DNA from: an uncultured Collinsella sp.
GTDB taxonomy: Bacteria; Actinomycetota; Coriobacteriia; Coriobacteriales; Coriobacteriaceae
Length of the DNA stretch: 10,026 nucleotides
Reading direction: 5' to 3'
Assembly (NCBI GenBank): GCA_934654605.1
Contig: CAKUGH010000057.1
Span: forward strand, 1-10,026
Position 1 is the stretch's first letter. Every line of letters begins with the position of its first letter. Of this stretch, positions 1 to 7,366 are shown piece by piece. The notes beneath the pieces are model-generated. The model was not told the DNA's origin, ran no database searches, and was given only the letters and a program-made list of their open reading frames with translations. The translations under genes were made by a program, and so were the position numbers.

Positions 1-434
1 GCCTGGTCGAGCTCAAAGCTCGCCGGGTCGCGCCACACGTCGCGCACCTCGGTCTGGCACAGCGACGCAAAGAAGGCGTACTCGCTAAAGCACGGCGGGC
101 AGTTGAGCAGGGTCCGCCCCGTGCCGCCAAACGCCAGCAGGTAGTTATAGAGCAGCTCATCGCCGCCGTTGCCCACGCAGATGTTCTCGCGCGTCACGCC
201 ATGCCAGGCGGCCAGCTCGTCGCGCAGGTCATTGGACATGGGATCGGGATAACGGTTGAGCGGCGTGGCAGCCAGGGCCGCATCGACCGCCTCGCGCACG
301 CCGGCCGGCACGGGATAGGTGTTCTCGTTGGCCGAAAGGTTGATGCGCGTGGGCGTAAAGTTGGGATCATAGGGCTCAATACCGGCCAAGTAAGGCTGGA
401 CGAGCTCCTTCATGCGAGGCGTCAACTCGGCCAT
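1..434 (-). CDS. hisC: Histidinol-phosphate aminotransferase, N-terminal part (cut by window edge)
   Basis: HisC is a PLP-dependent class I/II aminotransferase that moves an amino group from glutamate to imidazole-acetol phosphate, giving L-histidinol phosphate in the cytoplasm. Only the first 144 codons are visible; the PLP-lysine and the rest of the C-terminal half lie beyond base 1. The visible part has the family N-terminus (INLSANENTYP near residues 31-41, then NRYPDPMSNDLRDELA) and the cofactor-pocket segment ICVGNGGDELLYN near residues 85-97. The ATG at 432-434 is preceded by GAGGAGG, which lies inside the last codons of hisD. The hisD stop is one base upstream of this ATG, so the two genes are almost certainly co-transcribed and translationally coupled. 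Assignment is by recalled family motifs plus position next to hisD; another class I/II aminotransferase is possible but unlikely. Confidence 0.9.
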   Translation of the reverse strand, partial: MAELTPRMKELVQPYLAGIEPYDPNFTPTRINLSANENTYPVPAGVREAVDAALAATPLNRYPDPMSNDLRDELAAWHGVTRENICVGNGGDELLYNYLLAFGGTGRTLLNCPPCFSEYAFFASLCQTEVRDVWRDPASFELDQ

Positions 435-435
435 A

Positions 436-1854
436 TTAGGCCTCCTCGCCGGTCGCAGCGGCCGCCAGGTCAACGCCTTCGGCAACGGTCGCCACGGCGT
501 CGCCCGGCCAGGCAACCTTGGTCAGGTCGGCCGCGGCCAGCGGCTCGGCGCTCACGGAGTCCTCGCCCTGCTCCAGCACGCGACGGCGCAACGCGGCCGA
601 AAGCGCGTGTGCCCACAGACCCTCGGCCTCGGCCAGGCGCTGCGTGGCGGGAGCGTCGGAAAGCAGGCCCTCGGGCGTATAGCAGATAACGCTCGAACGC
701 TTGACGAACTCCTCCACCGAAAGCGGGTTGGAGAACATGGCCGTGCCGCCGGTCGGCAGCGTGTGGTTGGGGCCGGCAACGTAATCGCCGAGCGGCTCGG
801 AGCTCCAGGCGCCCACAAAGATGGCGCCGGCGTTGCGAATGCCGCCGAGCAGGCCCATCGCGTCCTTGCAGTGCAGCTCCAGGTGCTCGGGCGCCACGGT
901 GTTCACGGCCTCGACGGCGGCGGCCATGTCGGCAGCGACGACAATCGTGCCCTCGTTGTCGAGCGAGGCACGGGTGATCTCGGCACGCGGCGACTGCGCG
1001 ACCAGGATGTCGATGCCCGCCTCGACCTCGCGCGCAAACTGCTCGTCGCAGGTCACCAGATAGCAAGCGGCCAGCGGATCGTGCTCGGCCTGAGCCATCA
1101 GGTCGGCTGCGACCACCATGGGCTTGGCCGTAGCGTCGGCCAGTACGCAGACCTCGGACGGACCGGCGACCATGTCGATGCCCACGTCGCCCGACACGAT
1201 CTGCTTGGCCGCGGCAACAAAGGCGTTGCCCGGGCCGGTGATCTTGTCGACGCGCGGAATGGTCTCGGTGCCGTACGCCAGCGCGGCCACGGCCTGAGCG
1301 CCGCCCACCATATAGATCTCGTCCACGCCGCCAAGCTTGGCAGCCGCGAGCGTATACGGGCTGATCAGGCCGTCCTTTTGCGGCGGGGTCACCATGACCA
1401 CGCGCTTGACGCCGGCCACCTTGGCCGGAATCGCGTTCATGAGCACGGTTGAGGGATACTGCGCACGGCCGCCCGGCACGTAGATACCGGCTGCGGCAAG
1501 CGGGGTCACTTTGACGCCGAGCATCGTGCCGTCCGGGCGCGTGGTAAACCAGCTCTGCTCGACCTCACGCTGGTGGAACTCGCGAATCTGGCGCGCGGCC
1601 TTCTCCAACGCGGCGACAAAGGCAGGGTCGAGGCCTTCGAGCGCGGCATCGATCTGCTCTTGCGGCAGACGGAAGCTCTGCAGTTCAACACCGTCAAAAC
1701 GCTGGCAGTAATCGCGCACCGCGGCATCGCCGTTGGCGCGCACGTTGGCTACGATATCGCGGGCAGCGTCGACGATGTTTTGCGGCAGCACGCCCTTGCG
1801 ATTCAGTTGGTTGGTAACGAGGCGCTCACCGGGAGCAAGTTTGATGGTCTTCAT
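436..1854 (-). CDS. hisD: Histidinol dehydrogenase
   Basis: HisD catalyses the last two steps of histidine synthesis, oxidising L-histidinol to L-histidine with two NAD+, as a zinc-dependent cytoplasmic dimer. The 472-residue product has the family core: AAGIYVPGGRAQYPSTV (121-137), TGPGN (206-210) and IDMVAGPSEVCVLAD (226-240). The expected zinc ligands can be placed at Q255, H258, D357 and H416, and the general bases at E323 and H324 (APEHLELH). The usual family length is about 430 residues. Here some 40 extra residues follow the usual end: an Ala/Glu/Asp-rich tail with no motif I recognise. The start ATG at 1852-1854 has a modest AGGGGA ribosome binding site. A 105-base gap with a strong hairpin separates it from hisZG; hisC follows after one base. 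Confidence 0.97.
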   Translation of the reverse strand: MKTIKLAPGERLVTNQLNRKGVLPQNIVDAARDIVANVRANGDAAVRDYCQRFDGVELQSFRLPQEQIDAALEGLDPAFVAALEKAARQIREFHQREVEQSWFTTRPDGTMLGVKVTPLAAAGIYVPGGRAQYPSTVLMNAIPAKVAGVKRVVMVTPPQKDGLISPYTLAAAKLGGVDEIYMVGGAQAVAALAYGTETIPRVDKITGPGNAFVAAAKQIVSGDVGIDMVAGPSEVCVLADATAKPMVVAADLMAQAEHDPLAACYLVTCDEQFAREVEAGIDILVAQSPRAEITRASLDNEGTIVVAADMAAAVEAVNTVAPEHLELHCKDAMGLLGGIRNAGAIFVGAWSSEPLGDYVAGPNHTLPTGGTAMFSNPLSVEEFVKRSSVICYTPEGLLSDAPATQRLAEAEGLWAHALSAALRRRVLEQGEDSVSAEPLAAADLTKVAWPGDAVATVAEGVDLAAAATGEEA

Positions 1855-1887
1855 ATCGGTATCCCCTATCGGTTGAGATTGCGTTCG

Positions 1888-1932
1888 AAAAACGAGGTAC
1901 CGGGCAGCGGCACCACTCGGTCCGCAGCCCGG
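1888..1932 (-). terminator. Strong hairpin with offset U-tract between hisZG and hisD
   Basis: A 6-bp outer stem (CCGGGC 1900-1905 with GCCCGG 1927-1932), one opposed mismatch, then a 7-bp inner stem with one bulged base and a four-base loop (1915-1918). On the minus strand five U's follow (1892-1888), but seven bases separate them from the stem, so this is a poor textbook terminator. It lies in the 105-base hisZG-hisD gap, the longest gap in the his cluster. It could be an attenuator, a partial terminator or a processing/stability element. The structure is seen directly; the role is inferred. Confidence 0.5.
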
Positions 1933-1959
1933 ATATGGGGGCGCCCGTGCGCGCTCGCG

Positions 1960-3675
1960 CTATTGTGCCGAGCCCGCGACGGGCTCAAAATGCTTGTCCT
2001 TCACGGCGGCTGCCAGGCGGTCGGCCAGGTTACGCACACGCGGATCCAGGCGCGCGGCACCTGGGTTGACGAAGAAGCGGGCCGTGCAGTCCATGATGCG
2101 ACCAGTGATGACCAGGTCGTTGTCGCGCAGGGTTGCGCCCGTGGCGGTAATGTCCACGATACGATCGGTCATGCCGACGATGGGGCCCAGCTCAATATTG
2201 CCGTGCAGCGAAACGATGTCGGCATTCACGCCGCGCTCGGCATACCAGGCGCTCGCGATGCGCGGGTACTTGGTGGCCACACGCAGAGAGCCGCGGCGGG
2301 CATAGTTGCGCTCGGCCTGACCGGCGCGCCACGCGGGCTCCGCCTCGATGAAAGTGCACAGACCATAGCCCAGATCGACGAGCTGCAGCAGGTTAAGGTC
2401 GGCCTCGATGAGCGAGTCCCAGCCGCAGATGCCGCAGTCAGCACCGCCGCAACCCACAAAGGCCGGCGCGTCGCTGGGACGCACGATGACAAACTCAATA
2501 TCGCCGACCGCACCCTCGCCGGCACGCGTGTCGCGACCGCGCACAATCAGGTGACGACCGGGATCGCGCAACTCGGAGACGTCCAGGCCCGCAGCCTCGA
2601 GCACGTCGAGGGTATCGGCCTTAAGCGAACCCTTGGGTACGGCAATGCGCAACGGGCCCTCGGCGCCACGACCTACGGCGTGGTCGCCATCGGAGGCAGC
2701 GTCCTCGGCCGAAGTACGCGCGGCCTCCAGGCGCTCGAGCGAAAAGGCAAAGCCTGCCGCCGGCACCTCGACGCCCTCGCCAAAAGCGCCGGTAAAGATG
2801 GAGTCGTAGCGACCGCCCGAGCCGACCGGATCGGGCAGGCCACCTGCGTAGGCCTTAAAGACCAGGCCCGTATAGTAATCAAACGAGTTCATGATGGAGA
2901 AGTCGAAGGACAGCACCTGGGCATCCTCGGGAGCCAAGCCCTCAACCAGAGCACGCAATTCGCGCGTCAACGGCACGACGATACCGGCCGCTGCCAACAG
3001 TGCGTCAACGCGATCGAGCACCTCGGCGCCGCCATGCAGGCGCGGCAGCTCGCTAATGGCGGCCTTCACGGCCTCGGGCTCGTCGCTTTCCGCCACGCGG
3101 GCATCGAGGCCCACAAAGTCGTTGGCATGCACGCAACGCAGCGCCTCGGCAGCCAGCTCACGATCCTCGCACGCCGCGAGCAGCTCCTTAAATGGACGCA
3201 CGCTACCTGCGATAATGCGCGCATCGGGCAGTGCGAGCTTGCGCACGGCCTCGGCGACCAGCGAGACAATCTCAACATCGCCCGCGGTATCGCCCGCACC
3301 GATAAGCTCAAAGCCCAGCTGCGTAAACTGGCGCGAACCGCCAGCATTGCGTTGGCACTCGCGAACCACCGGCGCCTCATAGCGCAAGCGCAGCGGCAAG
3401 TCGGCCGCGCGCATACGGGTCGAAACCAAGCGCACGATGGGCAGTGTGTTGTCGGGACGGACCACCAGCAGACGGCCGTCGTCGTCAAAGAGCTTGAACG
3501 GCGTATCCGCGATGCGGCCGCCCTCCTCGAGCGAGCCCTTGTCCTCGAGCAGCGGCGTCTCAACCGGAAGGTAATGATGCTCCCTGAAGCAGCCCTTCAC
3601 CGTCAGCGCAATCTCCTCGCGCGCCTGAGCCTCCTCGGGCAATATGTCCCGGAATCCCCACGGTGTGGCCGTCAT
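1960..3675 (-). CDS. hisZG: HisZ-HisG fusion: ATP phosphoribosyltransferase with its own regulatory domain
   Basis: This enzyme would catalyse the committed step of histidine synthesis, ATP plus PRPP to phosphoribosyl-ATP. Residues 1-318 are HisZ, a histidyl-tRNA-synthetase paralogue that confers histidine feedback control. They include TPWGFRDILPEEA, RPDNTLPIVRL (73-83), RYEAPVVRECQR (98-109) and GSGGRYD (285-291). A Gly/Ala/Asp-rich linker (about 319-340) leads into a complete short-form HisG (about 341-571): LRIAVPKGSL at its start, GGADCGICGWDSL (410-422), RVATKYPRIA (465-474), and the likely PRPP loop DITATGATL (508-516). HisZ and short HisG are normally separate subunits of a hetero-octamer. 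The reading frame runs through the junction with no stop, and both halves keep family motifs, so this is a real fusion. The ATG at 3673-3675 has GAGGAGG upstream. This is the first gene of the visible his cluster. Confidence 0.95.
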   Translation of the reverse strand: MTATPWGFRDILPEEAQAREEIALTVKGCFREHHYLPVETPLLEDKGSLEEGGRIADTPFKLFDDDGRLLVVRPDNTLPIVRLVSTRMRAADLPLRLRYEAPVVRECQRNAGGSRQFTQLGFELIGAGDTAGDVEIVSLVAEAVRKLALPDARIIAGSVRPFKELLAACEDRELAAEALRCVHANDFVGLDARVAESDEPEAVKAAISELPRLHGGAEVLDRVDALLAAAGIVVPLTRELRALVEGLAPEDAQVLSFDFSIMNSFDYYTGLVFKAYAGGLPDPVGSGGRYDSIFTGAFGEGVEVPAAGFAFSLERLEAARTSAEDAASDGDHAVGRGAEGPLRIAVPKGSLKADTLDVLEAAGLDVSELRDPGRHLIVRGRDTRAGEGAVGDIEFVIVRPSDAPAFVGCGGADCGICGWDSLIEADLNLLQLVDLGYGLCTFIEAEPAWRAGQAERNYARRGSLRVATKYPRIASAWYAERGVNADIVSLHGNIELGPIVGMTDRIVDITATGATLRDNDLVITGRIMDCTARFFVNPGAARLDPRVRNLADRLAAAVKDKHFEPVAGSAQ

Positions 3676-3886
3676 CTGGTGAGCCTCCTCATGCTGTGCT
3701 TCGTATAGAACAGAAGACCGGCATAGCTCCGCCGGTCTTCTGGGTACTTTAGCATACTAGAGTGCTTGCGGGGAGAATCGTCTCCCTCGGCTCACAGCGT
3801 ATTCATTTGGAAACATAGGGAAAGCGTGTCCCATTTTGAGCGCCCAGCCGAAATCCGCCGAACAGCAGCTCGGCGCCCCGTCTCGC
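3676..3886 (-). promoter_or_regulatory. Leader/intergenic region before hisZG with two hairpins
   Basis: This 211-base gap holds, in transcription order: a 6-bp stem with a four-base loop (3771-3786, GGGAGA/TCTCCC), a possible -10 (TATGCT, 3751-3756) with no convincing -35, and a 12-bp hairpin (3711-3742). The hisZG ribosome binding site follows. A promoter for the his operon must lie here or farther upstream unless hisZG is read through from the sugar operon. I found no T-box conserved element and no run of histidine codons in a leader peptide. Confidence 0.35.
3703..3742 (-). terminator. Perfect 12-bp hairpin just upstream of hisZG
   Basis: CAGAAGACCGGC (3711-3722) pairs perfectly with GCCGGTCTTCTG (3731-3742) around an eight-base loop. 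On the minus strand it is followed by TTCTATAC, a weak U-tract. It ends only about 35 bases before the hisZG ATG. It may terminate transcripts from the upstream epimerase gene, or act as an attenuator for hisZG if the promoter is upstream of it. The hairpin is certain; its function is not. Confidence 0.5.
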
Positions 3887-4723
3887 CTAGGCGTCAATCG
3901 CGCGGCGGTACACTGCCATGACCTGAGCATCGGCTGCCGCGGGATCGGCGAAATAGCGCCCGTCGTATGTCTCCGCCGAAACCACTCCACGATAGCCGCG
4001 CGCCACCAGCCTATCCAGGTCGGCGCGCATATCGCGGTCGCCGTCGCCCCAGGCTAGATGCGTCGTGCCATCTGCCGAAACATCGACAAAGTGCACGTGG
4101 GCAACATCATCGCCGAGCGCATCGAAATAATCGTCGATGGTATCCCCCGCCACTGCCATGGCGCCCATATCAAGGCACGCCTTGAGCGCCGGATGGTCGA
4201 CCGCGTCAATCATGCGCTTCGTGTCGGCAGCCGAGTTCACGATCATCGACTCAACTGGCTGCAGGGCCTCAAGCACCAGGCGCACGCCGCGCTCGCCTGC
4301 ATACTCGGCAATTGAACGAAGCGTCGAAGCGCTACGCACCCATGCGTCCTCGATCGGCTCATTCAAAAATGCCCAGCCGCTCGAAACCATGACCTGCTCG
4401 GCTCCAAGCTCCACCGCGATATCCACGACATTCTTAAAGTACGCAAGCGTGCGGGCGCGCGATTCCTTCCCGCGCGCGGCGATATTCCACGGCTTGGGGT
4501 TATTCTGCTCGGGACAAATGCCGACAATCCGGATTCCATACCGCTGCGAAAGCTCTCGCACCTGTTCGAGCGAATCATAGCCATGGCAGTCGACATACAG
4601 ATGCATCGCCCCCGTCCAAAGCTCGCAGCACGTATAGCCCGAAGCCGCCGCCGAGGAAAAGAACTCCTCCAGGTCAAAGTAACGATGGCTGATATTCATA
4701 ACGGCAAGCTGTGGATACTCCAT
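3887..4723 (-). CDS. FrlC-like TIM-barrel epimerase (sugar phosphate isomerase/epimerase family)
   Basis: The 278-residue product belongs to the xylose-isomerase-like TIM-barrel family. It most resembles fructoselysine 3-epimerase FrlC, which interconverts psicoselysine and fructoselysine. Candidate metal ligands are E152 (LEALQP), D185 (LDMGA), H211 (HFVDV) and E251 (SAETYDG), in the order and spacing expected for FrlC. The THLAWGDGD stretch near 221-229 matches the FrlC THYIPGEG region in position. I prefer the ATG at 4721-4723 because the GAAAGGTGG ribosome binding site suits it; a GTG three codons earlier would sit on top of that site. It is the last gene of the PTS/deglycase cluster, 83 bases after EIID, with a hairpin between. 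The family is confident, the exact substrate is not. FrlC is known to act on free fructosamines, whereas a PTS would deliver a phosphorylated one. Confidence 0.8.
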   Translation of the reverse strand: MEYPQLAVMNISHRYFDLEEFFSSAAASGYTCCELWTGAMHLYVDCHGYDSLEQVRELSQRYGIRIVGICPEQNNPKPWNIAARGKESRARTLAYFKNVVDIAVELGAEQVMVSSGWAFLNEPIEDAWVRSASTLRSIAEYAGERGVRLVLEALQPVESMIVNSAADTKRMIDAVDHPALKACLDMGAMAVAGDTIDDYFDALGDDVAHVHFVDVSADGTTHLAWGDGDRDMRADLDRLVARGYRGVVSAETYDGRYFADPAAADAQVMAVYRRAIDA

Positions 4724-4740
4724 CTTGTCCACCTTTCGGC

Positions 4741-4774
4741 AAAAGGGCGCCGCAGCACAGTGTGCGCGACGCCC
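4741..4774 (-). terminator. Terminator-like hairpin between EIID and the epimerase gene
   Basis: A 9-bp stem with one G-U pair (4745-4753 with 4766-4774) is capped by a 4-bp stem (4755-4758 with 4762-4765). On the minus strand TTTT (4744-4741) follows directly. Only 17 bases separate the last T from the chosen epimerase ATG, so no promoter fits between. The epimerase is therefore probably made from readthrough or processed transcripts. Confidence 0.65.
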
Positions 4775-4806
4775 CCTCTTACATTGTTTTGATTATGACG
4801 GATGCC

Positions 4807-5643
4807 CTACTGAACACCAAGCACTCCAAAGAACGCACCGGCGATACTCACGAGCAAGATCACCAGCATGATGAGCAGCGGATTCATCTTCTTCTTGAGC
4901 ATGAGATAGACGATTCCAAACAGCCCCATCGTGACAAAGCCCGGGAAGATTCCGTTGAGCAGCTCGGCCAGCGTCTGAGCACCATCGCCCGCGCCAACCA
5001 TGAGCGGAATGTCCACCGTGACCATCTCCATGGTCATGGCGCCGATCACCATAGCGCCCATGATGGAGGCCATCTTGACGATCGTGTCCATGATGCCCGA
5101 CTCCTGGACCTTGCTGATCATGTCCGAGCCAAAGCGGTAGCCCACAAACGTCAGCAGGTAGCGGATGATGTAGTGCGGCACATTGAACACCAGCAAGAAC
5201 AGGATCGGACCGAGGATCGAACCCTGCAGAGCCAGCGACGTGCCCACACCCGTTGCAAGAATGCGCAGTGTGCCCCAGTAGAAAGCGTCGCCCACGCCGG
5301 AAAGCGGGCCCATCAACGCGAGCTTAACGTTGGAAATCGCGCTCGTGTCAAAGCTCTCGTCGGTAGCGTTGACCTCCTCCATTGCCGCGGCAATGGACAT
5401 GGGGAGCGTCGAGATGTACGGCGTAACGTTGTACAGCTCCATATGGCGCTTGAGCGCAGCCTTAAAGTCCGCATCCTGCGGGTAGAGCTTGCGAAGGATC
5501 GGCATAAGGGCCCACATAAAGCCGATGTGGCCCATGCGCTCGTAGTTCCAGGAGTGCTCGTAAGGAATGGAGCGCCAGAACAGCTTCTTAAGATCTGCGC
5601 GGGTAATCAGCCCGTCGTAGGAAGACTCAAACTTAAAACTCAT
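4807..5643 (-). CDS. PTS mannose/fructose/sorbose-family transporter subunit IID
   Basis: EIID is one of the two membrane subunits of a mannose-family PTS permease, working with EIIC to move and help phosphorylate the sugar. The 278-residue product has the hallmark NVKLALMGPLSGVGDAFYW (106-124) and an N-terminal RSIPYEHSWNYERM segment (25-37). The C-terminal part is membrane-embedded, with hydrophobic stretches at about 193-215, 233-249 and 256-274. The ATG at 5641-5643 is preferred over an in-frame TTG five codons upstream, because it fits the GGGAGTGG site and the family N-terminus. The gene overlaps the end of EIIC by 11 bases, a sign of translational coupling. Substrate cannot be read from the subunit alone; the deglycase and epimerase neighbours point to a fructosamine. 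Confidence 0.95.
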   Translation of the reverse strand: MSFKFESSYDGLITRADLKKLFWRSIPYEHSWNYERMGHIGFMWALMPILRKLYPQDADFKAALKRHMELYNVTPYISTLPMSIAAAMEEVNATDESFDTSAISNVKLALMGPLSGVGDAFYWGTLRILATGVGTSLALQGSILGPILFLLVFNVPHYIIRYLLTFVGYRFGSDMISKVQESGIMDTIVKMASIMGAMVIGAMTMEMVTVDIPLMVGAGDGAQTLAELLNGIFPGFVTMGLFGIVYLMLKKKMNPLLIMLVILLVSIAGAFFGVLGVQ

Positions 5644-6424
5644 CGAACCCACTCCCAATCGCAGGATCCTCGGTTGCCGCCACGGGCTGCTCCGCCTTTT
5701 TCTTCTCGCCCAAAACCGTCATCGCGACGACGATAATCGCGGCGAAGATCGCCACGCCCGTCGTGCTAATGCCAAAGTAGGCAACGAGGAAGAAGCCTGC
5801 GAAGAAAAACGGCGCCACGGTCTTGTTCATAATCATCTGAGCCAGCATGGCAAAGCCGAGTGCGGGCAAGAAGGCGGCGGCGACATCCATACCGGTCTGA
5901 ACGAAATCGGGGATGATGTTGAGCAGGCTGGCCACGGCATCGGCGCCAAAGAAGAAGGCGGTGGGAATGATCAACAGGCCGCACCAGCTCTGCGCGTAAC
6001 CGGCGATGAGCATGTTGCGCGTAATGGCCTTGGTGTCTCCGTCCTCGACGTTCTTGTCGATGCGGTGTACCAGCAGCAGCATGACCGGCTGGCCCAGGGC
6101 CGTGTCGAGTGCCAGAACGATCGTGGCGATAGGGATACCCAGGGTCAGCGCCGCCGAAGCGTCCGCACCGGCTTGCATGGCAAGGGATACGCCCAGGATG
6201 GTTCCGGAAATCGTATCGGGCGGGTTATAGGCACCGACCGAGATAGCGCCGACCATGGCGAGTTCCATCGTGGCGCCCATGATCGTACCGGTCACCACGT
6301 CGCCCATGACAAGGCCGACTAAAGGTCCGAGCACAATGGGGCGCTGGAGGTAGCTCGTGCCCGTCAGCCACTCGGAATAGCCCAAAAGGGCAATGAGGAA
6401 AATCAGGATTGTCTTGATAACCAT
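5633..6424 (-). CDS. PTS mannose/fructose/sorbose-family transporter subunit IIC
   Basis: EIIC forms the substrate channel of the PTS permease with EIID. The 263-residue product is hydrophobic almost throughout and carries the family signature MGATMELAMVGAISVGAYNPPD-like region at residues 49-70, followed by several long membrane stretches. A charged cytoplasmic tail from residue 239 (GEKKKAEQP, ending in FDEF) closes the protein. The start ATG at 6422-6424 lies 8 bases after the EIIB stop, with an AGGGG ribosome binding site overlapping that stop codon. The final codons overlap the EIID start by 11 bases. Gene order A-B-C-D with tight spacing shows a single permease operon. Confidence 0.95.
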   Translation of the reverse strand: MVIKTILIFLIALLGYSEWLTGTSYLQRPIVLGPLVGLVMGDVVTGTIMGATMELAMVGAISVGAYNPPDTISGTILGVSLAMQAGADASAALTLGIPIATIVLALDTALGQPVMLLLVHRIDKNVEDGDTKAITRNMLIAGYAQSWCGLLIIPTAFFFGADAVASLLNIIPDFVQTGMDVAAAFLPALGFAMLAQMIMNKTVAPFFFAGFFLVAYFGISTTGVAIFAAIIVVAMTVLGEKKKAEQPVAATEDPAIGSGFDEF

Positions 6425-6432
6425 GACGACCC

Positions 6433-6903
6433 CTAACCGATGGCCTTTGCGGCGTCAGTCTTTGCATCCGCCGGAATCATCTGAATGAACAGCTCGTAGC
6501 CCTCGCCGAGCAGCTCCTTCACATACGCCTCGTTCTCGGGCGTAAGGAACACGCTCGTCGAGACCTGGCGGGCGTCCTCGCTAAAGGCAACGTTGCCAAG
6601 ATTGATCTTCTTGACGCCCATCGCCTTTGCGACGGCACCGGCCTGCTGAATCGTCTCGCAAACAACGAAGAGCTTGTACTTGTCGGTCACACCGCTCTGG
6701 AGCGCCTTGACGGCATCCTCGGTGTTTTTAACGACGACCTTGCAGCCCTCCGGCTTTGCAAGGGACAGGGCCTGCAGACGAAGCTTGTCGTTGAGGACCG
6801 TGTCGCTCACCAGCAGGATGCAGTCGGCACCCAAAGCCGAGGTCCAGCTAACGGCAACCTGGCCGTGAAGCAGTCGATAGTCTACGCGAATCATCTGAAT
6901 CAT
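6433..6903 (-). CDS. PTS mannose/fructose/sorbose-family transporter subunit IIB
   Basis: EIIB is the cytoplasmic phosphocarrier that takes phosphate from EIIA and passes it to the sugar bound by EIIC/EIID. The 156-residue product has the active-site motif RVDYRLLHGQV (6-16), so H13 is the predicted phosphorylated histidine. Length and the KKINLGNVAFSEDARQVSTSVFL segment (98-120) fit the mannose-family IIB fold. Two ATGs are close together. The first (6901-6903) is chosen because TAGGAG lies six bases upstream of it. EIIA ends 16 bases before and EIIC begins 8 bases after. Confidence 0.95.
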   Translation of the reverse strand: MIQMIRVDYRLLHGQVAVSWTSALGADCILLVSDTVLNDKLRLQALSLAKPEGCKVVVKNTEDAVKALQSGVTDKYKLFVVCETIQQAGAVAKAMGVKKINLGNVAFSEDARQVSTSVFLTPENEAYVKELLGEGYELFIQMIPADAKTDAAKAIG

Positions 6904-6919
6904 GATGTGCTCCTAACGA

Positions 6920-7336
6920 TTAAAACTCATCGAGTTCGGCCTGACCCAGCAGGTCGTTGACGTACTTGACCTTGGTGTCGTCCGCCTCGATGATCTGACG
7001 GATGGCCTCGTCGATCGGGGTGGAATCGGACACGAACAGCAGCTGGATCAGAAGCGGCAGGTTCATATTGGTCACCAGATGCGTGTTGGGGCGCGTCTGG
7101 ACAACCTTGGTGAACTCGTTGTTGACGCTGCCGCCAAACAGGTCGGTGCAAACGACGACCTCATCGTCCGCGGCAAAGCCGTCCAGAATCGCCGCGGCCT
7201 CCTTGGCCAGGTCCTCATTTCCGTCGACATACATAGAGAGCGCATGGACGTTTTCGCGCTCGCCGGAGAGCAGGCCGATGCTCTCGACGATTCCAGACGC
7301 GAAATGAGCATGGGATGCCACGATAAACTGCCTCAT
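6920..7336 (-). CDS. PTS mannose/fructose/sorbose-family transporter subunit IIA
   Basis: EIIA accepts phosphate from HPr in the cytoplasm and passes it to EIIB. The 138-residue product begins MRQFIVASHAHFASGI, placing the predicted phosphohistidine at H9. It keeps the conserved DLFGGSVNNEF (65-75), the counterpart of DLFGGSP in related IIA domains. The ATG at 7334-7336 has an AAAGGGGA ribosome binding site. An upstream in-frame start would run back through the terminator hairpin and is rejected. This is the first gene after that terminator, with about 30 bases between the U-tract and the ATG. EI and HPr are not in the window and must be encoded elsewhere. Confidence 0.95.
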   Translation of the reverse strand: MRQFIVASHAHFASGIVESIGLLSGERENVHALSMYVDGNEDLAKEAAAILDGFAADDEVVVCTDLFGGSVNNEFTKVVQTRPNTHLVTNMNLPLLIQLLFVSDSTPIDEAIRQIIEADDTKVKYVNDLLGQAELDEF

Positions 7337-7366
7337 TCGATTCCCCTTTCTAGCGAATTTCGGCAT

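Noticed and set aside
412..1452. Plus-strand open frame of 346 codons
   Set aside because: It is antisense to hisD, with composition typical of a shadow frame and no domain.
1573..3708. Plus-strand open frame of 711 codons
   Set aside because: It lies antisense to hisZG and the start of hisD, which have clear family motifs. Long antisense frames are expected in high-GC coding DNA; its product has no recognisable domain.
3676..3886. Histidine T-box or leader-peptide attenuator before hisZG
   Set aside because: I found no AGGGTGGNACCGCG-type element, and no short leader frame with a run of His codons.
4711..5736. Plus-strand open frame of 341 codons
   Set aside because: It is antisense to EIID and crosses the EIID-epimerase hairpin; its His/Arg/Gln-rich product looks like a shadow.
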